Positions 16,676-26,087 of a stretch of DNA of 64,000 nucleotides are shown one piece after another. Positions within the stretch are counted from its first letter, which is position 1, and each line of letters opens with the position of its first letter. A program made the translations under genes and the position numbers. The stretch is from Roseibium sp. (GTDB taxonomy: Bacteria; Pseudomonadota; Alphaproteobacteria; Rhizobiales; Stappiaceae): NCBI GenBank assembly GCA_017643925.1, contig JAEPML010000022.1, positions 1 to 64,000 on the forward strand, in the 5' to 3' direction. The notes below the pieces were generated by a model. That model made no database searches. It had not been told where the DNA came from and saw only the letters and a list, made by a program, of their open reading frames with translations.

Positions 16676-16852
16676 AAATGGTTGTTGATCCTCCAAGCAA
16701 GGCAAAAGTCACCTGCAACCCATTCCAGACGTCTTACGCGGAGAAACATTGCAGTCCGCCTTGTTTGGATATAATGAGATCCTGAAAACAGGTTGGATTT
16801 CGCGACACGATTGTTGCTTGAAGTCGCCTGAACTCAATCCAGGGAAACAACC

Positions 16853-18268
16853 ATGCCCATTCATGTCGTAGGTGGCGGCCTTGCCGGTTCTGAAGCTGCC
16901 TGGCAAATCGCCCAGGCCGGATTGGAGGTCGTCCTCCACGAGATGCGGCCTGTGCGCAAGACCGACGCCCACCAAACGGATGGCTTGGCGGAACTGGTGT
17001 GTTCAAATTCCTTCCGCTCGGACGATTCCGAGCAGAATGCCGTGGGCCTCATTCACCACGAGTTGCGCCAGCTCGGTTCGCTTATCATGAGTGCTGCTGA
17101 TGCCAACCAGGTGCCGGCCGGAAGCGCGCTGGCGGTTGATCGCGACGGTTTCTCCGAAGCGGTCACAAAGGCGTTGGAGACCCATCCGAACATCACGATT
17201 GATCGCGAGGAAGTCGCCGGTCTCCCGCCCCAGGAGTGGGACCATGTCATTGTTGCGACGGGACCATTGACGTCGCCTGCGCTTTCGGAAGCAATTCTTT
17301 CCAGGAGCGGTGAAGATTCCCTGGCATTTTTCGACGCAATAGCTCCCATCGTGCACTTTGACTCGGTCGACCTCTCGAAGGCCTGGTTCCAGTCTCGGTA
17401 TGACAAGGTTGGCCCGGGTGGCACAGGCAAGGACTACCTGAATTGCCCGATGGACAAGGACCAGTACGAAGCCTTTATCGACGCGTTGCTATCGGGTGAC
17501 ACGGCCGACTTCAAGGAATGGGAAGCCAACACGCCCTATTTCGACGGCTGCCTGCCAATCGAGATCATGGCTTCTCGCGGCCGCGAGACCCTCCGTCACG
17601 GTCCCATGAAGCCCATGGGGTTGACCAATGCGCACAATCCGGACGTGAAGGCCTATGCCGTGGTTCAGCTTCGCCAGGACAATGCCCTCGGCACGCTCTA
17701 CAACATGGTCGGTTTCCAGACCAAGCTGAAATACGGAGCACAGGCCGATATCTTCCGGATGATCCCCGGGCTTGAAAATGCGCAATTCGCGCGCCTTGGT
17801 GGTCTGCACAGAAACACTTTCCTGAATTCACCGAAGGTCCTCGACAAGACCTTGAGACTGAAGGCCGACCCGCGCCTGCGTTTTGCCGGCCAGATCACCG
17901 GTTGCGAAGGGTATGTCGAGTCCGCCAGTGTCGGCTGCATTGCCGGTCTGTTCTCGGTGTTGGAAGCTCGTGGTCAGGAAGTCGTTTCGCCGCCTGAAAC
18001 AACTGCCATGGGTTCCCTGCTCGGTCACATTACGGAAGGCCACATCTCCCGTGATGAAGGTGCCGGCAAGCCGAAGTCCTTCCAGCCGATGAACGTCAAT
18101 TTCGGTCTCTTTCCGCCTGTTGAGGCTCCAAACAAGGACGAAGACGGCAAGCGTCTGAAGGGCAAGGACAAGGCGCGTGCGAAGAAGCGTGCTCTAACCG
18201 ATCGCGCCAAGGTGGATTTCTCCGAATGGAAAGCACGGCTGGGCCTTCAAAAGGCCGCTGCCGAATGA
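16853..18268 (+). CDS. trmFO: Methylenetetrahydrofolate-dependent tRNA U54 methyltransferase
   Basis: The 471-residue flavoprotein makes ribothymidine at tRNA position 54 using methylene-THF and FAD. It opens with MPIHVVGGGLAGSEAAWQIA (dinucleotide-binding GxGxxG-like motif), followed by EMRP and LVCSNSFRSDD, all hallmarks of TrmFO (formerly Gid). The C-terminus ends in a Lys-rich tail. GGGAAAC lies before the ATG. It stands alone on the plus strand and converges on the NDUFAF6-like gene. Confidence 0.95.
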   Translation: MPIHVVGGGLAGSEAAWQIAQAGLEVVLHEMRPVRKTDAHQTDGLAELVCSNSFRSDDSEQNAVGLIHHELRQLGSLIMSAADANQVPAGSALAVDRDGFSEAVTKALETHPNITIDREEVAGLPPQEWDHVIVATGPLTSPALSEAILSRSGEDSLAFFDAIAPIVHFDSVDLSKAWFQSRYDKVGPGGTGKDYLNCPMDKDQYEAFIDALLSGDTADFKEWEANTPYFDGCLPIEIMASRGRETLRHGPMKPMGLTNAHNPDVKAYAVVQLRQDNALGTLYNMVGFQTKLKYGAQADIFRMIPGLENAQFARLGGLHRNTFLNSPKVLDKTLRLKADPRLRFAGQITGCEGYVESASVGCIAGLFSVLEARGQEVVSPPETTAMGSLLGHITEGHISRDEGAGKPKSFQPMNVNFGLFPPVEAPNKDEDGKRLKGKDKARAKKRALTDRAKVDFSEWKARLGLQKAAAE

Positions 18269-18306
18269 CCAGCGCACTCTAACCGTTGGTCAGCTGACGC
18301 GCGGTT

Positions 18307-19158
18307 TCAGATCTTTGTCAGGACATCGCCGGAGCTGCGCCACAGGATCCACTGTCGACGCAGTTGTGAGAGTTCCGCGACTTGCTTCAGAGGGTCGAAA
18401 CCCGTCGCTTCCAGCTTTCGCAAATATGGCTCAACCAAGGCCAGTGGCAAAAATGCGGGCCGGCAAGGTTCAGGCACCTGGCTTGCAGCCTGCCTAACAC
18501 GGCCGAGATGATGTCGCACGTGGTCTCGCATCTCCTTGAGCACGGCATGCAACTCGGATGTCGTTTCCCCCCGAAAGACCGTCTCTGGATCGAGGCCATG
18601 CCTCGACTGGACATCCTTGGGCAAATACATCTGTTGTCGCGACGCATGCCAGGGCAAGGCACGCATCAGGCCTGTCAGACCGTAGGCGACGCCCGCGTGC
18701 CCGGCCGCCGTTGCGGTTCCCGGGTCTTCACCGTTGTTCAGGATCAGGCAGGACATCTGGAAAAGAGACGAAACGGTTTCTCCCAGATACCCTTCCAAGT
18801 CGTTCAGCGAAGGCATCGGATCATTGTAAAGATCAAAAACGCGCGCTGCGACGGCAGCAGCCAGCGCCGGCTTCGGCATGCTGTAGCGATCGATAGTGCT
18901 TAGAAGCGCGCCTGCGACCGGATTTGAGGCAATCGCACCATGCTCGGTGCCTTCCAGCATGTCACGCCACCACTGTAACCGGACCTCCCCCGGCAAGGGC
19001 TCAGAAACCACTTCCCGGACACGCGCTATCTCCGAATTGAAGGCATAGATCGCCATCAGGCCAGACCGGTGTTCCTCCGGCGCCAACAGGGTCGAAAGAT
19101 AACGATCCATGTCGTATTGGCGAAGAAGCGCTGTGGCGTGTTCAAAATCGCTGGTCAT
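18307..19158 (-). CDS. Squalene/phytoene-synthase-like protein (NDUFAF6 type)
   Basis: The 283-residue product has the all-helical SQS/PSY fold (FALVEPYLRKLEATGF-like C-terminus, RLQWWRDML). The first Asp-rich motif DxxxD is replaced by ARVREVVSE, and the second reads LPKDVQSRHGLD, so prenyl-diphosphate chemistry is doubtful. This pattern matches the family of human NDUFAF6, a complex I assembly factor. It sits 24 bases after the NDUFAF3-like gene and in the same direction as secD/secF, which supports a joint role in membrane complex assembly. Confidence 0.8.
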   Translation of the reverse strand: MTSDFEHATALLRQYDMDRYLSTLLAPEEHRSGLMAIYAFNSEIARVREVVSEPLPGEVRLQWWRDMLEGTEHGAIASNPVAGALLSTIDRYSMPKPALAAAVAARVFDLYNDPMPSLNDLEGYLGETVSSLFQMSCLILNNGEDPGTATAAGHAGVAYGLTGLMRALPWHASRQQMYLPKDVQSRHGLDPETVFRGETTSELHAVLKEMRDHVRHHLGRVRQAASQVPEPCRPAFLPLALVEPYLRKLEATGFDPLKQVAELSQLRRQWILWRSSGDVLTKI

Positions 19159-19182
19159 ATGGCCCCGCCCACACCGCTGTTG

Positions 19183-19560
19183 TCAGTCTACCGCAATCAA
19201 GGCCGCTGCAACGGCTCTGTCTTCGGACAGGAGGACGTTGAAGGTCCTGACCGCGGCACCGGTCGACATCGGATCTGCCAGTATGCCGGCCTCACGAAAT
19301 GTCGCTTTCAGCGCCTCCGGCAAGGGTTTCAGATCCAGGCCCGTGCCAATCAGGAGAACTTCAATATCCTCCTGCTCCTCCAGAACCTTGCGAAAGGCCT
19401 CTTGGGTGAACGGGTCGGCTTCCTGCGGGTCCCAACCGTAAATTCCACTTGGTAGACACAGAAGCGATCCGCGGTGAGACATCTGGGCAAACCGGAAGCC
19501 GCCGTCACCATAGGCATCGAGCGGCGCCCGGCCCGGAAAATGCGCTTTCCGGATTTCCAT
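19183..19560 (-). CDS. Mth938-like domain protein (NDUFAF3 type)
   Basis: The 125-residue product contains YGDGGFRF, DIEVLLIGTG and MSTGAAVRTFNVLLSEDRAVAAALI, all typical of the Mth938/DUF498 domain. Human NDUFAF3 of this family assists complex I assembly. It begins 11 bases after secF stops and precedes the NDUFAF6-like gene, so all are probably in the yajC-secDF transcript. No catalytic function is known. Confidence 0.87.
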   Translation of the reverse strand: MEIRKAHFPGRAPLDAYGDGGFRFAQMSHRGSLLCLPSGIYGWDPQEADPFTQEAFRKVLEEQEDIEVLLIGTGLDLKPLPEALKATFREAGILADPMSTGAAVRTFNVLLSEDRAVAAALIAVD

Positions 19561-19571
19561 TTCCGTTTGCC

Positions 19572-20522
19572 TCAGACCGTTGCCTGGGCGTCCGGTCCCT
19601 TTTCTTCATCCTCGTCCTTTTTCGACAAGGCATCGGGACGCAGGTTGAAGAGGATCAGGAACGGAGCAGCCATGAAGATCGACGAATAGGTGCCGATCAC
19701 AATGCCGAAGATCATGGCCAGCGTGAAGGACTGGATAACTTCGCCGCCGAACACGTAAAGCGAGATCAGTGCAAGCAGGGTCGTCACCGAGGTCATGGTC
19801 GTGCGCGACAGCGTCTCGTTGATCGACTGGTCGAGAAGTTCGGTCAATGACCGCTTCTTATATTTGCGAAGGTTCTCGCGTATTCGGTCATAGACAACCA
19901 CGGTATCGTTGAGTGAATAGCCGATGATCGTCAGAACGGCCGCAATGCTCGACAACGAGAAATCCAGTTGCAGCAGGACAAAGAGACCAATGGTGATGAT
20001 GACGTCATTTGCGGTTGTCAGGATGGCGCCTACGGCGAACTGCCACTCGAAACGGAACCAGATGTAGATCAGGATCGCGAACAGGGACGCTGCGACGGCA
20101 ATCGCACCGGCCTGGGCCAGTTCACCCGACACACGCGGTCCAACCACTTCAACCCTGCGGAAATCGACATTGTCATCCGCAAAGATCGTCCTGACGCGCT
20201 GGACAACGGACTGCTGGGCCAGTTCACCGCCCGGCTGTTCCTCGACGCGGATCAGGATGTCGTCCGACCCGCCAAACTCCTGGACCTGAACGTCACCCAG
20301 ATTGAGGGTCGACAGTTCGGAACGAATAGCGCCGATATCTGCCGGTCCATCGGTCTTGATCTCAATCAGCGTACCGCCCTTGAAGTCAATGCCGTAGTTC
20401 AGTCCGACCAGAAAGAACCCGGCAAGGGACGCCAGCACCAGGACAATGGAAAGCGGGAAGCTGACCGTCCTGAGCCACATGAACTTGATATGCGTGTTGT
20501 CCGGTACAAGTCTCAGCAACAT
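19572..20522 (-). CDS. secF: Protein translocase subunit SecF
   Basis: The 316-residue inner-membrane protein works with SecD to drive proton-coupled late steps of Sec translocation. It has the first membrane segment near residue 18-35, the periplasmic domain with GIDFKGGTLIEIK, and a five-helix block with the YSLNDTVVVYDRIREN motif. It starts 16 bases after secD stops. Length is normal. Confidence 0.97.
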   Translation of the reverse strand: MLLRLVPDNTHIKFMWLRTVSFPLSIVLVLASLAGFFLVGLNYGIDFKGGTLIEIKTDGPADIGAIRSELSTLNLGDVQVQEFGGSDDILIRVEEQPGGELAQQSVVQRVRTIFADDNVDFRRVEVVGPRVSGELAQAGAIAVAASLFAILIYIWFRFEWQFAVGAILTTANDVIITIGLFVLLQLDFSLSSIAAVLTIIGYSLNDTVVVYDRIRENLRKYKKRSLTELLDQSINETLSRTTMTSVTTLLALISLYVFGGEVIQSFTLAMIFGIVIGTYSSIFMAAPFLILFNLRPDALSKKDEDEEKGPDAQATV

Positions 20523-20538
20523 TTGTTTTTCTCCCGGA

Positions 20539-22149
20539 TCAGATCGGCAACTCAGACGGACGGCGGCGGCGCACCCAAAGGGCGACCAGCAGTCGACTGA
20601 ATGTGAAGGCTGAGAAGACTGTGGTGAAGATACCGATGGCCAGCGTCACGGCAAACCCGCGAACCGGTCCGGATCCAAGCTGGAACAGGATCACCGCCGC
20701 GATCAGCGTGGTGATGTTGGCGTCCAGGATCGTCCCGAGCGCGCGACTGTAACCAGCGTCGATCGCCGATATGACGGACCTTCCGGCACGCGATTCCTCG
20801 CGTATTCGCTCAAATATGAGCACGTTGGCGTCCACCGCCATACCGATCGTGAGAACGATACCCGCGATACCCGGCAATGTCAGCGTCGCCTGCAGAAGCG
20901 TCAAGGCGCCGAAGATCAGGAAGATGTTCGTCATCAGGGCCAGGTCTGCGATGATACCAAAGCGACCGTAAGCCAGGATCATGAACACGATCACGGCCGC
21001 ACCCGCGATGATCGAGGCGATCTTGCCCGCTTCAATGGAGTCAGCGCCAAGGCCGGGGCCGATGGAGCGCTCTTCAAGCACCGTCAACTTGGCGGGCAAT
21101 GCACCTGCACGCATCAGCACGGCAAGATCATTTGCTGCGTCAACCGTGAAGTTGCCCGAGATCTGGCCTGATCCACCCGTGATGGGTTCGCGGATGACGG
21201 GCGCCGAAATCACGTCGTCATCGAGGACGATCGCAAAGGCATTGTTGACGTTCTGCTGCGTAATCACCGCGAACTTCCGTGCACCGGCCTGGTTGAAGCG
21301 GAATGTGACCACAGGTTCGTTGTTGCGCTGGTCGAAGCTGACCTGCGCATCCACGAGATCGTCACCACTCAACAAGGGCGCTTCGTCCAGAAGATACGGA
21401 AATGGCGGATCGTCGATGGAATTCAGGACAATTGTTCCTGCTGGCGGCCTGTTCTGCAAAGCCTGCTCACCAGACATGGAGTTGTTCACCATGTGGAACG
21501 TAAGCTTCGCGGTCGTGCCGATCACATCTTTCAGGCGCTCCGGGTCATCTTCACCCGGGGCCTCGACAAGAATGCGCTCCGCACCCTGGCGCTGGATGTT
21601 CGGTTCAGTCGTTCCCAATTCGTCGACACGCCGCCGTACAACCTCGATGGACTGCTGCACGAGGGTCGTCATGCGGTTCTCAAGTCCTTCTTCGGAGAAG
21701 GTGAACCGGATCAACCCGTCATCGGTGACCGTCATTTCGAATTCATTGACCGGCTGCCCGCCAAACAGGTTGGAAACCAGCGGATTGACCAGTGGCTCGA
21801 GACGCTCTTCCGCTTCTGCCAGACGCGTCAGGTCCCTGATACGGACCTGTGTCCCATCCCCCTGCTCGGCCAGACCGGTGTAACCGATACGCGGGTTCTC
21901 GCGGAGCACGGAACGTATCTCGCCCCTGAGAGCCTTGAAGCGGTCCTTCATATAGTCCTGCTTGTCGACTTCGTAGAGCAGATAAGCGCCACCACGGAGA
22001 TCAAGACCCAGAACCATCTGGTTCTTCGGCAGGAAGTCGGGCCAGCTTTTCAGTTGGTTTTCCGAGAAGAAGTTTGGGAGTGTTGTGATGATACCTGCGG
22101 CAACCACAAGCAAAATCAACGCAATCTTCCAACGAGCGAAATAGAGCAT
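20539..22149 (-). CDS. secD: Protein translocase subunit SecD
   Basis: The 536-residue product has an N-terminal membrane helix, LGLDLRGGAYLLYEVD in the P1 region, a large periplasmic part, and a C-terminal RND-like block with GMAVDANVLIFERIREE. With SecF and YajC it forms the accessory complex of SecYEG. It lies 73 bases after yajC and just before secF. Confidence 0.97.
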   Translation of the reverse strand: MLYFARWKIALILLVVAAGIITTLPNFFSENQLKSWPDFLPKNQMVLGLDLRGGAYLLYEVDKQDYMKDRFKALRGEIRSVLRENPRIGYTGLAEQGDGTQVRIRDLTRLAEAEERLEPLVNPLVSNLFGGQPVNEFEMTVTDDGLIRFTFSEEGLENRMTTLVQQSIEVVRRRVDELGTTEPNIQRQGAERILVEAPGEDDPERLKDVIGTTAKLTFHMVNNSMSGEQALQNRPPAGTIVLNSIDDPPFPYLLDEAPLLSGDDLVDAQVSFDQRNNEPVVTFRFNQAGARKFAVITQQNVNNAFAIVLDDDVISAPVIREPITGGSGQISGNFTVDAANDLAVLMRAGALPAKLTVLEERSIGPGLGADSIEAGKIASIIAGAAVIVFMILAYGRFGIIADLALMTNIFLIFGALTLLQATLTLPGIAGIVLTIGMAVDANVLIFERIREESRAGRSVISAIDAGYSRALGTILDANITTLIAAVILFQLGSGPVRGFAVTLAIGIFTTVFSAFTFSRLLVALWVRRRRPSELPI

Positions 22150-22222
22150 TTTCGAGCCTTAAAGTCTGCCAGGCCGAACGGTTCCGGCCTAACAAAATCT
22201 GCTGAACTAACGTGTCGGGATC

Positions 22223-22555
22223 TTAGTCTTTGTCTTTTGCCGGCTCGGTCTTGGAGCGCACTTCCTGCACCATCGACCGAACAACACGGACCTTGACACC
22301 TTCAGACAGTTCTACCTGCAGTTCGCCGTCGTCTACCACCTTGGCAACCTTGCCGATAAGTCCACCGGTGGTCACAATGGTGTCACCGCGACGCAAATTG
22401 GCCACCATTTCCTGGTGCTTCTTCATGCGCTGGCGCTGCGGGCGAATGATCAGGAAGTACATGATCGCAAAAATGGCCACGAAAGGCAGCAGGGACATCA
22501 GGAAGTCAGGGCCGCCTGCACCTGCGGTTTGCGCATAAGCTGGGGTGATAAACAT
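22223..22555 (-). CDS. yajC: Preprotein translocase subunit YajC
   Basis: The 110-residue product has one membrane helix (about residues 18-38, MSLLPFVAIFAIMYFLIIRPQ) and the cytoplasmic domain signature GDTIVTTGGLIGKVAKV. First gene of the yajC-secD-secF unit; the promoter must lie between 22556 and 22794, shared divergently with the ATPase gene. Confidence 0.96.
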   Translation of the reverse strand: MFITPAYAQTAGAGGPDFLMSLLPFVAIFAIMYFLIIRPQRQRMKKHQEMVANLRRGDTIVTTGGLIGKVAKVVDDGELQVELSEGVKVRVVRSMVQEVRSKTEPAKDKD

Positions 22556-22794
22556 TCAACTCTCCTAAGGGGCGCTCCCCGGCAATGCCAGCCCATCAGG
22601 GCCGACGAGGATAACGCTCAAATTCTGGTGGCGCGGACTATAACGTTGGCGCGCTTCTTTTCAAGCACTGCAAGCGGTTTCCTGCGTACCGGTATCGGAA
22701 TAACTGGCGTTTTCGTACTTATTCCACCGTGATACTCCTGCCTCAGCATCTCCAAGGCCACACATGGGCCTTTTTGACATGGGTTACAAGAAAA

Positions 22795-23670
22795 ATGAGC
22801 GCGCAAAACGACACCGCTGTTCTCAGCGCAAAACTCGATTCCCTGATCGAACTGATCAGTCGTGCAGTACCGGCAACAGCGCAGGTGCCTGACTGGACCG
22901 CAGCCGATGCCTTCGTCTGGAATCCGGAGCCTGGTGATCTTCAACCGGTGGCCAAGGTCAACCGCGTCGATATTTCGCTGCTTTGCGCCGTGTCGCATGT
23001 GCGCGATCTTCTGCTCGACAACACCAAGCGCTTTGCAGCCGGCCTTCCCGCCAACAACGCCCTGTTGTGGGGCGCCCGGGGTATGGGAAAGTCCTCGCTG
23101 GTCAAGGCCGCCCACGCTGCCGTCAACGCCGAAAACGAAGCGCACACTCTCAAGCTGATCGAAATCCACCGGGAGGATATCGAATCCCTTCCCAAGCTCA
23201 TGGCCCAGATCCGGCCTGCCCCGTATCGGTTTATTGTCTTCTGCGACGATCTCAGCTTTGACAATGACGACACGTCCTACAAGTCCCTCAAGGCAGTGCT
23301 TGAAGGCGGGATCGAAGGGCGCCCTGAGAACGTTATCTTCTATGCGACCTCCAACCGGCGCCATTTGCTTCCACGCGACATGATCGAAAACGAACGTTCA
23401 ACCGCCATCAACCCGGCCGAAGCCGTCGAGGAAAAGGTCTCTCTCTCCGATCGCTTCGGGCTCTGGCTCGGATTTCACAAGTGCAGCCAGGACGACTACC
23501 TCGAGATGGTGCGCGGCTATGCCGACCATTTCAGCCTTCAGGTCGAGGAAAATGAAATGCGAGCGCAGGCTCTGGAATGGGCAACAACACGCGGAAGCCG
23601 CTCCGGTCGGGTCGCCTACCAGTTCATCCAGGACCTGGCCGGTCGCCTCGGCAAGAAACTTGAGAGCTGA
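22795..23670 (+). CDS. DUF815 family AAA-type ATPase
   Basis: The 291-residue product has a Walker A motif GARGMGKSSLVKA (near residue 102), Walker B FIVFCDDLSF, and a C-terminal helical region. DUF815 proteins are small AAA+ ATPases of unassigned function, common beside envelope genes in alphaproteobacteria. The ATG at 22795 matches the family N-terminus better than an ORF start 22 codons earlier. It is divergent from yajC and convergent with the NlpD-like gene. Confidence 0.87.
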   Translation: MSAQNDTAVLSAKLDSLIELISRAVPATAQVPDWTAADAFVWNPEPGDLQPVAKVNRVDISLLCAVSHVRDLLLDNTKRFAAGLPANNALLWGARGMGKSSLVKAAHAAVNAENEAHTLKLIEIHREDIESLPKLMAQIRPAPYRFIVFCDDLSFDNDDTSYKSLKAVLEGGIEGRPENVIFYATSNRRHLLPRDMIENERSTAINPAEAVEEKVSLSDRFGLWLGFHKCSQDDYLEMVRGYADHFSLQVEENEMRAQALEWATTRGSRSGRVAYQFIQDLAGRLGKKLES

Positions 23671-23680
23671 CCATAAGAAA

Positions 23681-23703
23681 AACCCGGCACAAGGCCGGGT
23701 TTC
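23681..23703. terminator. Terminator between DUF815 and nlpD-like genes
   Basis: AACCCGGC (23681-23688) and GCCGGGTT (23694-23701) form an 8-bp stem around ACAAG. On the minus strand it is followed by TTTTTC and thus ends the nlpD-like transcript well; the plus-strand T tail is short. Confidence 0.78.
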
Positions 23704-23726
23704 GTCATTCGCTGACTGTTACGCTC

Positions 23727-25169
23727 CTAGCGCCGTGGAAGATGCTGGAGCGGATCCACTGGCTTGTTGCCCTTGCGCAGTTCGAAATGGACCTGAGGCT
23801 GGTTGACTGAACCGGTTGCGCCAGCAAGGCCGACAACATCGCCGCGACGGACCGCGTCGCCACGCTTTACCTTCAGCTCGCTGTTATGCGCATAGGCTGA
23901 CACCCAACCTTCGTCGTGGCGGACCAGGATAAGATTGCCGTAGCCTTTGAGTTCATTCCCGGAATAGATAACCGTTCCGTCGTCGGCAGCCTTGACCGGC
24001 GTGCCTTCAGGCACCGCGAGGTTGACCCCTTCATTCTTGCCACCGCCGGGTTTGGCTCCAAAGTCGGAAATAATCCGACCTCGAACCGGCCAGCGGAACT
24101 TTGCGGAGGTCGTGTCAGTATCCTTCTGAATACTGGCCACCTGGGTTGGTGTCTTGATCGGAGCCGTCGGTCTGGCTTCGCTGGTGATGGCCGGCTGAGG
24201 CAGGCTGTTCTTCTCGACCGTTCCCGACGGGGCGGCTGCAACTGGTGCCGGAGCACCGGTGTTTTCTGCCGGTTGCCGACGCGGTGCAGGCACGTTTGCC
24301 TGGCTTGAACTAGCGGGCACCGAAGCCGTCGTGACCGGCCGCGCCGCGTGGCCCGGCTTGCGCTTCGGCAGCGCACTGATCTTTACGATCTCGACTTCTT
24401 CAACGACAATTTTCTGCTTCGTTATCTCGGCGAAGCTCGGTTGGCTGACCGGCTTGCGATCCGGCTGAGGGAACCTTCCGGCAGCCGAGGGAATGGAAGC
24501 TGTCGTCAGGTTGTCGTCACGAGAGACCTTCGGCAATTTCACCTTGCCGTTCTCGCCCTCGGTTGCACTCGTGTGGCCGTTGCGATCGGAATAGACGTAG
24601 GTCGGAATGATGATTCTTTGTCCCGGCTGCACCTTTGCCGGATCTTCGATGCCATTGACGGCAACGATTGCCTGAATTGGAACGCCATACCGGCGCGCCA
24701 CGGATTGCAGACTGTCACCCTGACGAAGCTGCACCCTTGTTCCACCAGCCGAGGTCCACCCTTTCCAGCTCTTTCCGCGCACTTCCGGCGCAGGCAAGGT
24801 CGCAACGGGCTGGCTCTTTACAGGCTGAGACAAGGCAGGCGCCGCAGCGGCTGCAGGGGCCGGCATTGGCGCCGATTGCACGGTGTTTCCGGATTTGGGA
24901 ACGGAAGCCGTTGTCAAAGGCTCGGACGAAGCCGGAGGCAGTCCGGCAGGCGTTCCGCCAGGTCCATTGACGATATCCGCATATGACGGCTGCTTTACAG
25001 GGGCACCGTTCAGGATTTCCCGCTGATTTTGGGTATTCCCTGTGTAATAGGGAGGCTCGCCAAAACGCTCGCTTGCGCTCGAACATGCTGCCAGGGAGAC
25101 CGCAACCAAGGACATGGTTGCCACTTTGCCCAGAAGATCCCCGCGGAGGGTACGCATCCGCTTTTTCAT
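23727..25169 (-). CDS. nlpD: NlpD-like LysM/LytM lipoprotein, probably non-catalytic
   Basis: The 480-residue product has a lipoprotein signal with lipobox LAAC (Cys29), a LysM domain (about residues 150-195, RQGDSLQSVARRYGVP), long Pro/Ala-rich linkers and a C-terminal M23/LytM domain (about 360-475). The zinc-site positions are degenerate: HxGxD reads NEGVN and the HxH motif reads QVH. NlpD/EnvC/DipM proteins with such changes activate peptidoglycan amidases instead of cutting the wall. Its position behind surE and pcm is the classic nlpD order. Confidence 0.85.
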   Translation of the reverse strand: MKKRMRTLRGDLLGKVATMSLVAVSLAACSSASERFGEPPYYTGNTQNQREILNGAPVKQPSYADIVNGPGGTPAGLPPASSEPLTTASVPKSGNTVQSAPMPAPAAAAAPALSQPVKSQPVATLPAPEVRGKSWKGWTSAGGTRVQLRQGDSLQSVARRYGVPIQAIVAVNGIEDPAKVQPGQRIIIPTYVYSDRNGHTSATEGENGKVKLPKVSRDDNLTTASIPSAAGRFPQPDRKPVSQPSFAEITKQKIVVEEVEIVKISALPKRKPGHAARPVTTASVPASSSQANVPAPRRQPAENTGAPAPVAAAPSGTVEKNSLPQPAITSEARPTAPIKTPTQVASIQKDTDTTSAKFRWPVRGRIISDFGAKPGGGKNEGVNLAVPEGTPVKAADDGTVIYSGNELKGYGNLILVRHDEGWVSAYAHNSELKVKRGDAVRRGDVVGLAGATGSVNQPQVHFELRKGNKPVDPLQHLPRR

Positions 25170-25377
25170 CGCCTAACTCAAACCGCTAACTGTGGCTGTT
25201 ATGGTTAAGAGTAGACTTCAGTAAGGTTTATAAAGACTAAAGGCGGCTGATGTTTTCAACCAAAACGCCTATTTTCCCGGCGTTTTACCACTCGTTGCCG
25301 GTCGGGATCCGGCTTTTATAGTAAATGGCACGCCACAAGTGGCATAGAATCACCAAAGCGACAGCCCCTGAGGATTC

Positions 25378-26070
25378 CTAGAGCCTGCTTGCCGCCCCGG
25401 GCTGCAACATCACGGTTCTCACCGTGATGAGCGTTTCGGCCGTCATGACATTATCGGACTTTTGAAACCGTATCAGCGACTGGGGCTCTTTCGGCTTGCC
25501 AATGGGGGCAACGAGAAAGCCACCCGGTTTCAACTGCTGTACCCATGTGTCAGGTATCTCCCCCACCGCGCAGGTCGCGACTATCCGGTCGTAAGGCCCC
25601 TTCTTTCGCAAGCCTTCCAAACCGTCCGCCTGGCGAGCCTTGACATTTTCCAGCCTCAAGGCTGCAAATCGGCTGTTTGCGAGGTCCGTCAATGTTGCAT
25701 ACCGGTCCAGCGTCTCGACCCGCTTGGCCAGATGCGCCATGACCGCCGCCTGGTAGCCGGAACCAGTGCCTATCTCCAGAACGGAATGGTTGGGTTCAAG
25801 GCCGAGGGCCTGAACCGTGTAGGCGACCAGCGAAGGTGCAGAGACTGTCTGGCCGCACTCGATCGGGAGCAAGGCATCTTCATAGGCAAGCCCGTGGTGA
25901 CGCGCAGAAAGAAACAGGCGTCGCGGCAGGCGTTCAATTGCGGAGAGCACGGCCCGAGCGCCGATGCCGCGTTGCCTCAGCCCCAATACCAATGCGGCAC
26001 GCGCCTCCGATTCGTCGGGCAATGCGGCAGTACCGCCAGTTTGATCGACAGTGGGTGTCGTGCCCACCAT
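25378..26070 (-). CDS. pcm: Protein-L-isoaspartate O-methyltransferase
   Basis: The 230-residue enzyme uses SAM to methylate isoaspartyl residues in damaged proteins. It shows the SAM site VLEIGTGSGYQAAVMA and the post-motif YDRIVATCAVGEIPDTW. GGAGGAG directly precedes the ATG. It starts 17 bases after surE, as in many proteobacteria. Confidence 0.95.
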   Translation of the reverse strand: MVGTTPTVDQTGGTAALPDESEARAALVLGLRQRGIGARAVLSAIERLPRRLFLSARHHGLAYEDALLPIECGQTVSAPSLVAYTVQALGLEPNHSVLEIGTGSGYQAAVMAHLAKRVETLDRYATLTDLANSRFAALRLENVKARQADGLEGLRKKGPYDRIVATCAVGEIPDTWVQQLKPGGFLVAPIGKPKEPQSLIRFQKSDNVMTAETLITVRTVMLQPGAASRL

Positions 26071-26087
26071 TGCTCCTCCGGTAGAGA

